From: Oncomelania hupensis | Taxonomy: Eukaryota > Mollusca > Gastropoda > Littorinimorpha > Pomatiopsidae | Direction: 5' to 3' | NCBI GenBank assembly: GCA_036898135.1 | Contig: CM072522.1 | Location: 13,234,887 to 13,298,886, forward strand | Length of the DNA: 64,000 bases | Shown: one piece after another, positions 24,480 to 34,650 of the stretch | How the letters are laid out: the number at the start of each line of letters is the position of its first letter | Numbering within the stretch: position 1 is the stretch's first letter | Made by a program: the position numbers and the translations under genes | The notes under the pieces: model-generated | Database searches by the model: none | What the model saw: the letters and a program-made list of their open reading frames with translations, nothing else | Told to the model about the DNA's origin: nothing

Positions 24480-25290
24480 AAAGAACGTAGCCTATAGGAC
24501 AGATTGTACGATGGACTCCCTTGGTGCTCAAATCAGGAACCACATACTGCTAGATCTTGCCAGCTCCCTCTTTCTCCGTATGGATATGTAATTATATAGT
24601 AGTATTCCTTACCGTCAAATCTTCTCTCAACTCTACACCGTAGGATTTAGAAGACGGATAGAAGAAGAAGTGGTAATTATTGTCGTTTCAGATCAATCTT
24701 GCTGCAGCGAGTTGCATTTGATGTGTTGTGCTGGGCTGTCTTGAGTCAGATCTTGGCGTATGTCAAACATCGCCTTGAGAAGCTCTTTAAACACATGGGG
24801 CGGGGTGGAGAAGCAGTTTGGTGATTTTGTTGGTTGGAGTTAATTCTTTCTTTATTTTTTTGTTCTCTTCCTGTTCCAGTTATGATGTGATCTATGTACA
24901 GTACATCATTTCTTTGGTGATTTCTGTTCGCCTTTTAAAAAAAACAAATGACATACTGTATGCATGCTAGATATATTTGTTTTGGAGTAAAATTTACGTC
25001 CCCGGACACATTAAGCGTATAGGGGACAGGGTAATATGCTAGATAACTTTTTGAGATACTATTTATTCCCATGTGTTTGTTTGTTGTGACCGGTCATATC
25101 ATTTATTCTATTGTAATGCACATGTGTTGTTTGCGTGCTATAAGCTTACTAAATATGTTTGGCCTCCATGGAATTTCAAATCTTTTACAATTTTTTTTAG
25201 TTGTTATGTCTGTTCACTACAAAGTGATACTAGACAACTAAAAACTTAAACAAATGAATAAAATACAAAAATTAAATAAAAATCATAACA
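24480..25290. other. Unique sequence, no feature seen
   Basis: AT-rich with no known repeat. If the ORF at 25294-25521 is a terminal exon, this would be its intron, but no partner exon is visible. Confidence 0.4.
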
Positions 25291-25293
25291 ATA

Positions 25294-25521
25294 GACTTAT
25301 TCCCTCAATGGGAAGCAACTCGTCTCGCAGGAATGATTTCCCTCAACCGCAGACAAACATGGAGAACTTCTTACATTGAGTGTACGAGTTTCAAGCAATT
25401 TGGAGAGATCGTGGTGTGGAAAGAAATTAGCCTGGAGTTTGATCCCGATGGATTATTTGAAGACAGACAGGACATCATTGACAAACTGACTGACCGCGAT
25501 GTTACGTTACCAGTAGCATGA
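25294..25521 (+). CDS. Unrecognised small ORF, possible terminal exon
   Basis: One of the few frames here not explained by a repeat. From the ATG at 25333 it gives 62 residues. The frame is open back to about 25276. I do not recognise the family. Residues are varied and soluble-looking: an aromatic/hydrophobic centre (FGEIVVWKEISLEFDPDG) followed by an acidic, helical-looking end (EDRQDIIDKLTDRD), no signal peptide, no membrane segment. 'tctcgcag' at 25323-25330 could be a splice acceptor just before the ATG. A TGA stop at 25519-25521 is followed 40 bp later by aataaa, so a last coding exon plus short 3' UTR is plausible. Chance ORF or fragment of an unknown mobile element are the alternatives. 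Confidence 0.35.
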   Translation, partial: DLFPQWEATRLAGMISLNRRQTWRTSYIECTSFKQFGEIVVWKEISLEFDPDGLFEDRQDIIDKLTDRDVTLPVA

Positions 25522-25561
25522 GGCACTGATTTTTGTTGTAGTAGTTGTTGTTGTTGTTTTT

Positions 25562-25567
25562 AATAAA
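25562..25567 (+). promoter_or_regulatory. Possible polyadenylation signal
   Basis: Canonical aataaa 41 bp after the stop of the ORF at 25294-25521, preceded by a TTG-rich stretch. Such hexamers are common by chance in AT-rich DNA. Confidence 0.3.
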
Positions 25568-25569
25568 TT

Positions 25570-26130
25570 TGAAAACAATTCTATATACAGTCTGATAGGT
25601 ATAGATCATCAGAAATGCAAAGCAGTTTTCATTTTTGAAGTCGGTTAAAGTTAAAAATATTTACTATTAAAATAAAAAGTGTCTTTTGACATCCTGTTCC
25701 AAAAATGGTTGTTGTCTTTCTCTCTGCAAGTTTAAAATTAAAAACGTGTTTGCCAATCAAGTCAGATACTTTGAGCCATTAGAAATGTACATCTGTACAA
25801 TTCTTTTTTAATCCAATAAAATTTGGATTTTAAAGTAATTTTTTTAAAGCGTACAAGTTGCTGTAACGGTACTGTGACTGTAGCTCTAAGCCTCTTACTG
25901 ATAGCAAAGAAGCAGACCGACTCGGCGATTGTATCGGTCTTTCACACGGTGTAGAGTCCCCAATTTCACTTCATCCTTTCAACAAACCCTACTGTCTACA
26001 TGGTTCAGTGTTCAGACGCCCAAAAAACACCTCGAAAAACACAATTTCATGATAAATATGACCCGTCTTAGGAAAAACTCGACGACGATGTCCTAGTTAG
26101 TACAAAGGAAAGTGGGTTCTAGTCGACAAG
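25570..26130. other. Unique sequence, no feature seen
   Basis: AT-rich on the left, more balanced from 25860. No repeat family recognised. Confidence 0.4.
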
Positions 26131-26133
26131 GTC

Positions 26134-26246
26134 CCGTCATGTGATGGTAGGTTGTCGTCATGTGAGGGTAGGTTGTCGTCATGTGAGGGTAGGTTGTCGT
26201 CATGTGAGCGTAGATGGTCGTCATGTGAGGGTAGGTCGCCTTCATG
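26134..26246. repeat. 21-bp minisatellite, about 5 units
   Basis: Unit gtcatgtgagggtaggttgtc in direct array, with variants gatggtagg and gcgtagatgg. No spacers separate the units. Confidence 0.93.
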
Positions 26247-26249
26247 CCT

Positions 26250-27035
26250 AAAATTGCACTTTCTATCAAATGTTTCCTTTTCCTTTTTTTTTGTGTTTTG
26301 TTTGTTTTATTTTGCGGGTATTATAGAATAGAATGTCCCGCTATGTTTCAGTACACATGTTTCACATGTTTCAGACTACAAAACTTTCCTCCTTCGAGAA
26401 AAATGGGCTGAAAATAATTACAGGTTACGCTTTGCTTGCGATGGTTTTTTTTTTAAATGGCTAGCTCATTTAAAATGGAAAGTTGACACAGTGGTATCGG
26501 GCAGGATATCTGCTATCTCCATGGCAAGTGCCCCAACCACAGCGTTTCGCCATGCTGTCAAGCTTGAGAAAAAAAGCACCGATAACACACGCTTTTCTGT
26601 GGCAGAAATGACCGGAAGCTTTAAAATCTGTCTGCAGTTTGGAAACCGTAACTCGTGCAGGTTTGCAGGATTATCTTCTCTTCTTTATCGAAATAACTCC
26701 TATTTATACAACTCGGTTTTGATAATAATGCTAACAATTTCAACAAGATGTTTTTAAGGTCACCTTCTGATTATAATAATTTCTTTGTCTTTGTACATTG
26801 CAGTTAAAATTGTCCAATCGAAAAGTATATGATGAACCGAAATATTTTCGGAGCAAATGCAGTGGACTTCTTTCTTCTTTGTTGTTGTTGTTGTTGTTGT
26901 TGTGTTCTTCCGTGGAATATTTGATACGGAGTTGCATTAATTGTTTATTGTGTATTGCCGTTGTTACGTTTGAGACGCGCACGATAGATCCGATCGTTTT
27001 GTTTGGCAAAGCATGCAATAATTTAATTTAAGTTT
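26250..27035. other. Unique sequence, no convincing gene
   Basis: Two frames of 77-92 codons occur on opposite strands (26740-27031) over a (GTT)n run, and an 88-codon frame at 26491-26757. None shows a known domain. Confidence 0.4.
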
Positions 27036-27282
27036 ATTTTAATTTAATTTAATCACTTTATTTATATAGCGCTTTACCAACTCATGCTCAAAGCTCTGGC
27101 CGCTACAGGATCTAACTCAAACCGCCCGAGACACCCACCTGCAGCCTTTGGGCGCATGGTTTGACGCCCGGGCAACTGAGCACAATCCTGGGCAGCCAGG
27201 GAGGGGGGAGAAGGACCAAGTGCATGCTGGGTGTGTTCTTGTTACCGGCACTCACTCGTCTAGGACATGAGCGTCAGGATCT
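27036..27282 (-). mobile_element. SINE-B, truncated, reverse orientation
   Basis: The 3' half (tatatagcgctttaccaac, 'caaaccgcccgagacaccc', 'gacatgagcgtcaggatc') ends abruptly where X sequence begins at 27283, a direct SINE-X junction. An A/T-rich tail borders the left side. Confidence 0.85.
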
Positions 27283-27501
27283 CACACACAAATGAGGATT
27301 TTTGTCCCGGAAGAGTTTTCAAGAAAAAGGTTAGGTGACTGGTCTAGCGAAGAAGAAGATAGTATAGTAGTATGATAGAACAAAGTATGAATGAGAAAGA
27401 ACAAAGGAGAAAGACAGCGACAGTGGGAATTTAAAGCACTAAATTTCCAAGAAAGTGGGGATACTATTTATACTGAAACCCCCGGCCCTCCAACGGGGGT
27501 A
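27283..27501 (-). mobile_element. X retroposon, 5' half
   Basis: Contains the family 5' end (27501) through 'tttgtgtgtgag' but lacks the 3' half. The missing part stops exactly at the SINE-B junction, suggesting a deletion that removed the adjacent parts of both elements. Confidence 0.85.
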
Positions 27502-27731
27502 ATTAGACAATGGTATTGGATGCACAACGTCAATCTAAAATTTCTTACAAAAGCAATTTGGAGTTTCTTTCTGTCTCCTAGTAGCAATCTCTCGGGCTTC
27601 TACACCACATGTTTGATGAGTGATGAGTGTTTGTTGTGTGTGTGTGAGAGTGGGTGAAAACATGTGAGCATGTATTTGGTACAGATCGCCGCGCTTTGAG
27701 CCTGCTTGGTGATTTGTGGGAAAAACGCCTG
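27502..27731 (+). mobile_element. SINE-A, 5'-truncated
   Basis: Starts near 'caatggtattggatgca' and has 'tacaccacatgtttgatgag', 'gagagtgggtgaaaacatg' and 'agatcgccgcgctttgagcc'. It leads into a GTA/GCA array as its tail. Confidence 0.85.
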
Positions 27732-27850
27732 TAGTAGTAGTAGTAGCAGCAGCAGCAGAAGCAGCAGCAGTTGTAGTAGTAGCAGCAGCAGCAGCCGAAG
27801 TAGTAGTAGTCGTAACAGCAGCAGCATCAGTAGTAGCAGCAGCAGCAATA

Positions 27851-27897
<47 letters not shown>

Positions 27898-28581
27898 ACA
27901 GCAGTAGCACCAGTAGTAGTAGTAGTAACAGCAGCAGTAGTAGCAGCAGTAGTAATAGCAGCAGCAGTAGTAGTAGTAACAGCAGCAGCACCAGTAGTAG
28001 TAGTAGTAGTTACATTACATTACATGATTATTGCTTTAGGTCCTGCGGACTCTTCCGAGCCAAATCAGGACCGGACAACCCCCGATCCGCATAAAAGATC
28101 TGCTGAAACAACCCTAGTGGTAAAACTGAATGCTCTTTACCAGCCAGTCACTTTACAATAAAGACATCCCATACAGGGGACGCTGAAGCTATACTCTAAT
28201 TTATCGAACCCCCGTTTACAAAACCAAAACAGAATACAAACATCATTATAAATTATCAACAAAACACATACATATAAAATGCCTACATTGCTAAATAATA
28301 ACATCATAGATAGCCCCAGTGACCACCTGGCAGAAAGCGTCCAGTATTCCCAAGCTGATCCAACAGACCTCACACACAAATAAGGAGTCTTGTCCCGGAA
28401 GAGTTTTCAAGAAAAAAGGTAGGTCTAGCGAAGAAGAAGATAGTATAGCAGATTGATAGAACAGAGCAAGAATGAGAAAGAACAAAGGAGAAAGACAGCG
28501 ACAGTGGGAATTTAAAGCTCTAACTTTCCAGAAAGTGGGGATACTATTTATACTGAAACCCCCGGCACCCCAACGGGGGAC

Positions 28582-28647
<66 letters not shown>

Positions 28648-28648
28648 A
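27732..28648. repeat. (GTA/GCA)n array, split by X
   Basis: Mixed GTA and GCA units run 27732-28011 and resume at 28581-28648 on the far side of an X insertion. The array begins at the 3' end of SINE-A, so it probably grew from that tail. Confidence 0.93.
28012..28580 (-). mobile_element. X retroposon, full length, inside a GTA array
   Basis: Complete from the 5' GGGG-rich start (28580) to a short ATGTA tail (28012). The TSD cannot be separated from the repeated target. A useful reference copy: about 569 bp. Confidence 0.93.
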
Positions 28649-28649
28649 A

Positions 28650-29160
28650 TAAAAAGTGAATCTCTTGATCCTGATACCGTGCAAGACAGATCTCTTCATG
28701 CTGTGCAAGACTGAAGATGGTGCAGCCCCCGTCCGAGTGTGCTGGCTTCTCGGATTAGGGGCCTAAACAACAAGTGGGTCGCGGGACTATGCGGTGAGGA
28801 TGGGTAGGGTGAGGTATAGGTGGGGGGTAGTGGGCGGAGGGAAAAGGAGAGATTAGGAAAGTGGAGGCGCCGCATGCAGCAGCAGTTCACAAGCAGCGGC
28901 TTCTTTTTTTTCTGTTCTTTTTTTTTTTTGTTTTGGTATTTTCAGTCTTGGCTGTAAAGACTTTGGAAATGGTCGGGGGAAAATCAGAACGGGGTCAAGG
29001 TCGGTCGGTAGGTCGGTAAGCTTGTCTGCTATCGGTCTGTCAGTCCGTTGCTCGCCATATTCCAAGATCTATTTGAACAGATTTGTGATCAAACTCCACA
29101 TGAAACAATACCTTGGTTAGTGGTTGTCCATCCTTCCGTGATATTGTTTGTTTTTTTTTT
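28650..29160. other. Unique sequence, no gene seen
   Basis: 'atctcttgatcctgataccg' and 'agatctcttcatgctgtgcaagac' partly echo each other. 29035-29130 has weak W-like text (gtctgtcagtccg, gatcaaactccacatga). No frame of interest. Confidence 0.4.
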
Positions 29161-29162
29161 TC

Positions 29163-29398
29163 TATTATTGTGTTGGATGCCATCAATCTAAAATTTCGAA
29201 ACTAAAAATTCGATTTCCTTTCCGTCTTCTAATAGCGATCTCCATGCCTTTACACCACATGTTTGAGTGATAGATGTGTTTGTTGTGTGTGTGAGAGTGG
29301 GTGATACAGGTGAGCGTGTTTGTTGGTACAGATCGCCTCGCTTTGAACCTGATTTGTGATTTGGGAAAAAGCGCGTTTATTATTATCATTAATATTAA

Positions 29399-29463
<65 letters not shown>

Positions 29464-29464
29464 G
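29163..29464 (+). mobile_element. SINE-A, 5'-truncated, with (TTA)n tail
   Basis: Body 29163-29390 with 'ttctaatagcgatctcc', 'caccacatgtttgagtgata' and 'gatcgcctcgctttgaacc', then about 23 TTA units. Confidence 0.9.
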
Positions 29465-29515
29465 GTATTTTAAAATTGGCTGAACGTATTTTGATGTGTG
29501 TGTGCGTGTGCGCGC

Positions 29516-30093
29516 ATTACATTACATTACATAATTATTGCTTTAGGTCCAGCGGACTCTTCCGAGCCAAATCAGGACCGGACAACCCCCAATCCGCGTA
29601 AAAGATCTGCTGAAACAACCCTAGTGGGAAAACTGAATGCCCTCCACCAGCCAGTCACTTTACAATAAAGACATCCCACGCAGGGGACGGCTGAGGCTTC
29701 ACCCCAAATTATCGAACCCCTGTTTACAAAAACAAAATAAAATACAAACATCATTATAAATTATCAACAAAACACATACATATAAAATGCCTACATTGCT
29801 AAATAATAACATCATAGGGAGCCCTAGTGGCCACCTGGCAGAAAGCGTCCAATATTCCCAAGCTGATCCAACAGACCTCATACACAAACAAGGAGTCTTG
29901 TCCCTGAAGAGTTTTCAAGAAAAAAGGTAGGTGACTGGTCTAGCAAAGAAGAAGATAGTATAGCAGATTGATAGAACAGAACAGGACTGAGAAAGAGCAA
30001 ATGAGAAAGACAGCGACAGTGGGAATTTAAAGCACTAAATTTCCAGAAAATGGGGATACTATTTATACTGAAACCCCCGGCACCCCAACGGGG
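29516..30093 (-). mobile_element. X retroposon, full length, perfect 14-bp TSD
   Basis: Flanked by gtgcgtgtgcgcgc at 29502-29515 and 30094-30107. Complete 5' end at 30093, (ATGTA)n tail at 29516. The target lies in a GT-rich stretch, so part of the duplication length could be chance, but both sides match without error. Confidence 0.93.
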
Positions 30094-30107
30094 GTGCGTG
30101 TGCGCGC

Positions 30108-31190
30108 GTGTATGTGTGTGTCTGTAGGTGTGTTCTCATATGTGTGTGTGTGCGTCTGTGTGTGTGTGCGTGTGTGCGCGCGAGCTTGCAGATAGCTCAG
30201 ATAGAGGCTCATCACTCCATCTTTACATTTTGCTTCTTTAGGCTAATGTTGAGTGACAAAATAGCACACACATACAAAAATTAAATTTAATTTTTTTTAA
30301 ATTACCCTCAACCATTTAATAACCATTTAAAATGTTTAAAAATTGTTTTTTTTTAAATTAATTTTTGGTTTTAAACATGTTAAAAATTTTAAAATTTTTA
30401 AAAGGCTGACTTTCAGCTATGTGTGAAACACACACATACATTTGAATGGCTTGCCATCTTGTTTCTCTTTCTCAAGAACTGTCTTCTCTCACACGCCTTC
30501 CCACCTACCTCTTCTTCCCCTTCGCTCCACCTACCCGCCCCACCCCTCTTAGTAGCAAGTAACTTCTTCGTTTAATCGGTCAATGTTTCGCATTCATGCT
30601 TGGCTAATATGTTGTTCGAAAAATCGGAGACAAATACTACTACTAGAGGATTTAGGGAGGGAGGGAGGGCCGGGGAGGGGGGGGGGAAGTAGGAGGTGAG
30701 ATGGAGTTGGGGACCTACAAAAAAATCAGCGTCCCAAATAGACTGTTTCCCTTCCCTAGTAGGCTACATAAATTAATACTGAAGGGGCGATGATACCTAT
30801 TAAACACACGCCGTCCGTTTAAAGGAGCTGACTTTCACACAGCTCTCCAGACAGATTAAAGTATCGGAGTTGGCATTTCATTCCTGAAGAAGCATTTCAG
30901 CGAAATACTTTTTTTTTGTAGTCCTGCTATGTTGTATTTCCTGTTCTTCTTTTATCTCGTCTTCCGGCCTATAATTTATTAAAATAATTCAAATCGGTTC
31001 AGCTATTCTTGAAATAAGGTCAAACACAAACAAAAGGGGGGGGGGGGGGTTGAACACACAAGTGAAAGTCGGAGCGACGGACCCGACCCCGACCAACTGA
31101 CCGACCGACTCACTGGCTGACAACCGGAGTGCTAATGAATGATTGGCCATGAGCTGAAGTACTCGTGCACCAAAAAAAAATCGGCGCATT
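30108..31190. other. GT-rich then AT-rich sequence, W end piece
   Basis: GT repeats to 30180 and A/T-rich text at 30270-30410. 'catttgaatggcttgccatc' at 30441 matches 10203 and 56906 (W-family end). No gene. A 77-codon-scale frame on the minus strand near 31000-31190 is unsupported. Confidence 0.45.
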
Positions 31191-31352
31191 CGGTTTAGCC
31201 GTTTTTGAGATATATATACAGCAAAACGTGTTTAACAACAAAAATGATTCCAGCGACTTTGCGGTAGAGGAAATAACCTACCATGACGCGGGAAGCAGGC
31301 CACTAACCTAGGTATTGTTTTTATGAAGTTTGGTCAAAATCTGTTGTCTTGT
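31191..31352 (+). repeat. W-family degenerate repeat
   Basis: 'gccgtttttgagatatatat', 'gcgactttgcggtagagg' and 'gcaggccactaacctagg' align with 18300-18400 and 32898-33000. A (TCTTG)n run follows at 31350-31372. Confidence 0.6.
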
Positions 31353-31421
31353 CTTGTCTTGTCTTGTCTTGCCGTATATGCCCACAATCAATACTGTTGA
31401 TCATTATGGCACTTTTTACCA

Positions 31422-31675
31422 AGGTGCATGCTGGGTGTGTTCTTGTTACCGGCACTCACCCGCCTAAGACATGAGCGTCAGGATCTTTAAAGTCCGTTAG
31501 GATGGAATGTATGCGACTCAGACTAGACCTCGGTTTATACTCTCATCCGAAGGAGTGGGAAATGGGGGTAAAGTGTCTTTCCCAAGGACACAACACAATG
31601 CCCCGGCCTGGGCTCGAACCCGGGACTCCCGATCCGCAAGCCAGCGCTCTAACCATTCGGCCACCATGCCTCCAA
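31422..31675 (-). mobile_element. SINE-B, reverse, head and 5' body
   Basis: The tRNA-like head is at 31600-31675 ('gggctcgaacccggg' is box B reversed), followed by the family body to 'aaggtgcatgctgggtg'. The 3' third is missing. Confidence 0.88.
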
Positions 31676-31689
31676 GTGGTTCCTGATAA

Positions 31690-32100
31690 TGGCGCGCTAC
31701 GGACGGACGGACTCGATGGCGGACAGCCCCAAATTTTGCTCGTTCTCATTTCCCATGGAATGATAAATCTGAACAATCTTCAAAAAACAACATATTTGTT
31801 CCAAATTGGATCAACCAGTTTTTTTTTGTGTTTTTTTTTTTTTTTGACTCAGCGTAAAAAGTGTTTAGAAAATGGTGAAGCACTATGACCTACCTCTTGA
31901 CCTTTGAGAAAGTGCAAATGCGAATGATCTAACATGCGTAGAAGAAGTTAAAGTATCCGCCAAGTCAAAAGGGGTCAATATTGATTCAGCTGTTCCTGAG
32001 ATACAAAACCAGTGAAATTCGGAGCGAGCGACGCACTGACCCACTGACCAACTAATGTACTGCTACTGAAGGATGGCCCATGATTTGAAGTACCTGTAGA
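31690..32100 (+). repeat. W-family degenerate repeat
   Basis: 'ggacggacggactcgatggc', 'tttgttccaaattggatcaa', 'tagaaaatggtgaagcacta' and 'ttgacctttgagaaagtgca' match other W pieces. T-runs interrupt it near 31820-31845. Confidence 0.5.
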
Positions 32101-32111
32101 CCAAAAATGGG

Positions 32112-32412
32112 GGTGTCGGATAGCGCAGTGGTTGGAGCACTCGCTACTGTGTCGCAAATTAAGCATCGTCCAGTGCGGTTAGCACTTGGATGGGTGACCG
32201 CAAAAGGTGAAGCGACAAATTACAACGCCCACCAATGGACTCAACTGTGACTGAGAGTACCTACTCTCTTAAGGGTGGGGAAGGTAAAGCAGCGAGGGAG
32301 AGAGATGGGCATCACCCTCATTACGCTGGCCCAAGATAAGTGTGATCTCCAACATCACGCTCCCCTACGGCCACAAGGCTATATGGGACTACCTTTACCT
32401 TTACCTTTTTAA
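32112..32412 (+). mobile_element. SINE-E: tRNA-like start fused to 5S rRNA 3' half
   Basis: 32112-32150 looks like a tRNA D-arm/box A region (tagcgcagtggttggagc). 32156-32201 follows 5S rRNA closely: 'aagca' + 'cgtcc' + 'ggttagcacttggatggg' + 'tgaccgc', covering the 5S intermediate element and box C. The body has 'gtacctactctcttaagggt', 'atgggcatcaccctcattac' and 'aagataagtgtgatctcc', and the tail is (CTTTAC)n. A second copy is at 54906-55197. The polymerase III promoter type is inferred. Confidence 0.8.
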
Positions 32413-32477
32413 AAATGCAATAATGCTTTTAGCCATTCTTGAGATATTGACCAAAACGTGTTTGATTATTGAGGATT

Positions 32478-32897
32478 TTTATAGCGCACTTATCTCGCCG
32501 TACTTGACCAGACTCTAGGCGCTGCCCAATACAGGATCTGACTCAAACCGCCCGAGACGCCGACCCGCAGCCTTTGGGCGCATAATCTGACGCCCGGACA
32601 ACTGAGCACTATCCTGGACAGCCAGGGATTGGTGGAGAAGGACCAAGTGCATGCATGGTGGGTGTGTTCTTGTTACCGGCACTCGCCCGTCTAGGACATG
32701 AGCGTCAGGATCTTTAAAGTCCGTTAGGAAGGAATGTATGCGACGCACGGTCTAGACCTCGGTTTATACTCTCATCCGAAGGAGTAGGAAACGGGAGTGA
32801 AGTGTCTTTCCCAGGGACACAACACAATGGCCCGGACAGGGCTCGAACCCGGGACCTTTAGATCCGCAAGCCAAAGCACTACCATTAGACCACAATA
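32478..32897 (-). mobile_element. SINE-B, full length, reverse
   Basis: Covers 'ttatagcgcacttatctcg' (3' end) to the tRNA-like head at about 32840-32897 (gggctcgaacccgggacc). It carries all body landmarks seen at 12943-13378. Confidence 0.92.
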
Positions 32898-33165
32898 GAA
32901 TCTAATGACGTTGACCTTTGCGTTAGATTAACTATGATAGCACAAGAGGCAAGTCACTAACCTAGGTAATTTTCATATAATGTTTGGTTACAAGCCGTTG
33001 GGTAGCTTTTTTTTTCTTTTTTTTTCTTTTTTTTTTTTTTTATAAAAATAAAGATATGGCTTTTTACGCCCCGACGGACAGACCGAGGTGCAGATCGACC
33101 GAAATTTGGGCTTGTTCTGATTCCTTACGACTATTTCAAAATATTTCAAGATCTGAAAATACAAA
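32898..33165 (+). repeat. W-family degenerate repeat
   Basis: 'tgacgttgacctttgcgtta', 'gatagcacaagaggcaagtc', 'actaacctaggtaattttca' and 'cccgacggacagaccgagg' align with 18285-18440. It contains T-rich runs (33008-33041). Confidence 0.6.
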
Positions 33166-34425
33166 ATGTACGACTATATTATAAGCAAAGTTTTGATCTC
33201 TTAGCGTGAATAAGACATTAATTTATGAGGTTTTATTTTTTTTTTCGGGAGAGGGGTGTGTGGGGGGGGGGTGTTGAGGGGAGGGGAGGGGGGAAGGGGT
33301 GGAAGGTCATTTTGATTTAGGTTGACACTCACGTTTAATATTCTTCGCGATCTTATTCTTAGCCAAAAGACGGAGCAACCGACTTAGCGGATATCTGTCT
33401 GGTTTCGCGGAACGGCTTTGTCATAATGGCGCTCCACAGCTTTCTCAACATAACTTCTTCTTTGAGTTTGTTGGTTGCTTTGAAAGCGTACTTTAAAAAA
33501 AAAAATTACAACGCCATCTGCGCATCCCTCCGATTTTATCATTATCATAATACTCCGCACTCGCTGCCATTCCGCGCGCAGGAGCATGTCACAAACTATT
33601 CGGACTAGTCGTAGTATCACCATACGTAGACCCGAGAGCGGGATTTTTTTTAACGTATTCAATTGTGTGTGTTAACTAGTTGGTTGTAGAATTATGCTCT
33701 TTACCCTAATCAGACTATAATTATACTGTAATGGTACGCTATACTTGATGCTAGCCGGAGCGCAGTACTCGCACCACCAACCACTAGACCTACAGAGAGG
33801 AAAATAAAGAAGATAAAGTGTTGTTGTTTTTTTAAATGTGAATTTAAAACAATCCGCTTGGCAAGGCTTACGGAATTACAGAATGCTTCTGACTATTATA
33901 TCACAGTCATAACACATGCTGGGAGTCCGCGCGAAGTATCCGGCACCACCAACCACTCAGCCTATAGTTAGAGAGGAAAGGGAAAGGGGAGATGTTTTTC
34001 TTTAAAAAAAAAAAAAAGATATTATTTTTTAAAATGCTAACGAGGCTGCGCAGTCATGCGCCGCTTACGTAACCAACAAGCGCATCTTGCGATGCAGACG
34101 AATAAAAAAAAAAGAAAAAAAGAATGAAAAGTACAAGTTGAAAATGCGGGTAGTCTCTACAGTAGCGTAGCAACGCCGCGATTCTGCACACTGCATGGTA
34201 CCATAGTAACAGGAAAAGTAGCGATGGAGCGGGAAGGGAGAAGGCAGGAAAGGGAGAGAAGTGCCAAGAGAGAGAGAGGGGTGGGGGGGGGAAGAGGGGA
34301 GAAAGCATAGAGCAGCGGACGGGAGTAAAAAAATAAAGTTGGTCGGCTAGGCGGAAGAAAGAGCGGACTAGGCCTAGCGGAGAAACAGAGAGAGAGAGAG
34401 AGAGAGAGAAGGCTGCAGTGCAGCA
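33166..34425. other. Unique sequence, no gene seen
   Basis: G-runs at 33260-33300, purine-rich text at 34200-34420. Two stretches (33730-33790 and 33900-33975) share 'gcgcagtactcgcaccaccaaccact/gcgcgaagtatccggcaccacc', hinting at an old duplication. Confidence 0.4.
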
Positions 34426-34429
34426 GTGC

Positions 34430-34650
34430 TGCAATGGTTACCACACGACTGTCGTGTAGTGTAGTGTGCATATACGCTGCACACTGCAACTGTGCAAGGG
34501 AAGTAACTTTGTGCACTGCGCTACTAGTGATCGCTGCGCCATCTCCAGTTGAGAATGTCAAGAGAGAGAAGAATGTTTGCATATCTTGCAAGAAAACCCA
34601 CTTAGTGCGGGTGCTAGTCTGATGTCGTCTGCTTCAACAACGACGGTAAG
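34430..34650 (+). other. Possible first exon with splice donor
   Basis: GC-balanced, non-repetitive block followed by a GC-richer flank. A short ATG frame at 34622 runs eight codons (Met-Ser-Ser-Ala-Ser-Thr-Thr-Thr) into 'acggtaagtct', a good 5' splice-site consensus. No downstream exon was identified, so this is speculative. Confidence 0.18.

Noticed and set aside
26134..26246. CRISPR-like direct repeats
   Set aside because: The units are contiguous without spacers and the DNA is eukaryotic.
28137..28379. A recurrent 60-80 residue frame in several X copies (also 16723, 24116 and 29699, minus)
   Set aside because: It recurs because the DNA is the same family. Some copies have frame breaks, and nothing resembles a known protein. 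Kept only as a weak possibility.
28012..28580. X as a solo LTR (TATA-like box near one end, polyadenylation-like motifs)
   Set aside because: TSDs are 11-14 bp and variable, ends are not TG...CA, copies are 5'-truncated and carry simple-repeat tails. These are features of LINE-type copying.
32156..32201. A 5S rRNA gene
   Set aside because: Only the 3' half of 5S is recognisable. The first part is tRNA-like and it is embedded in a repeated element.
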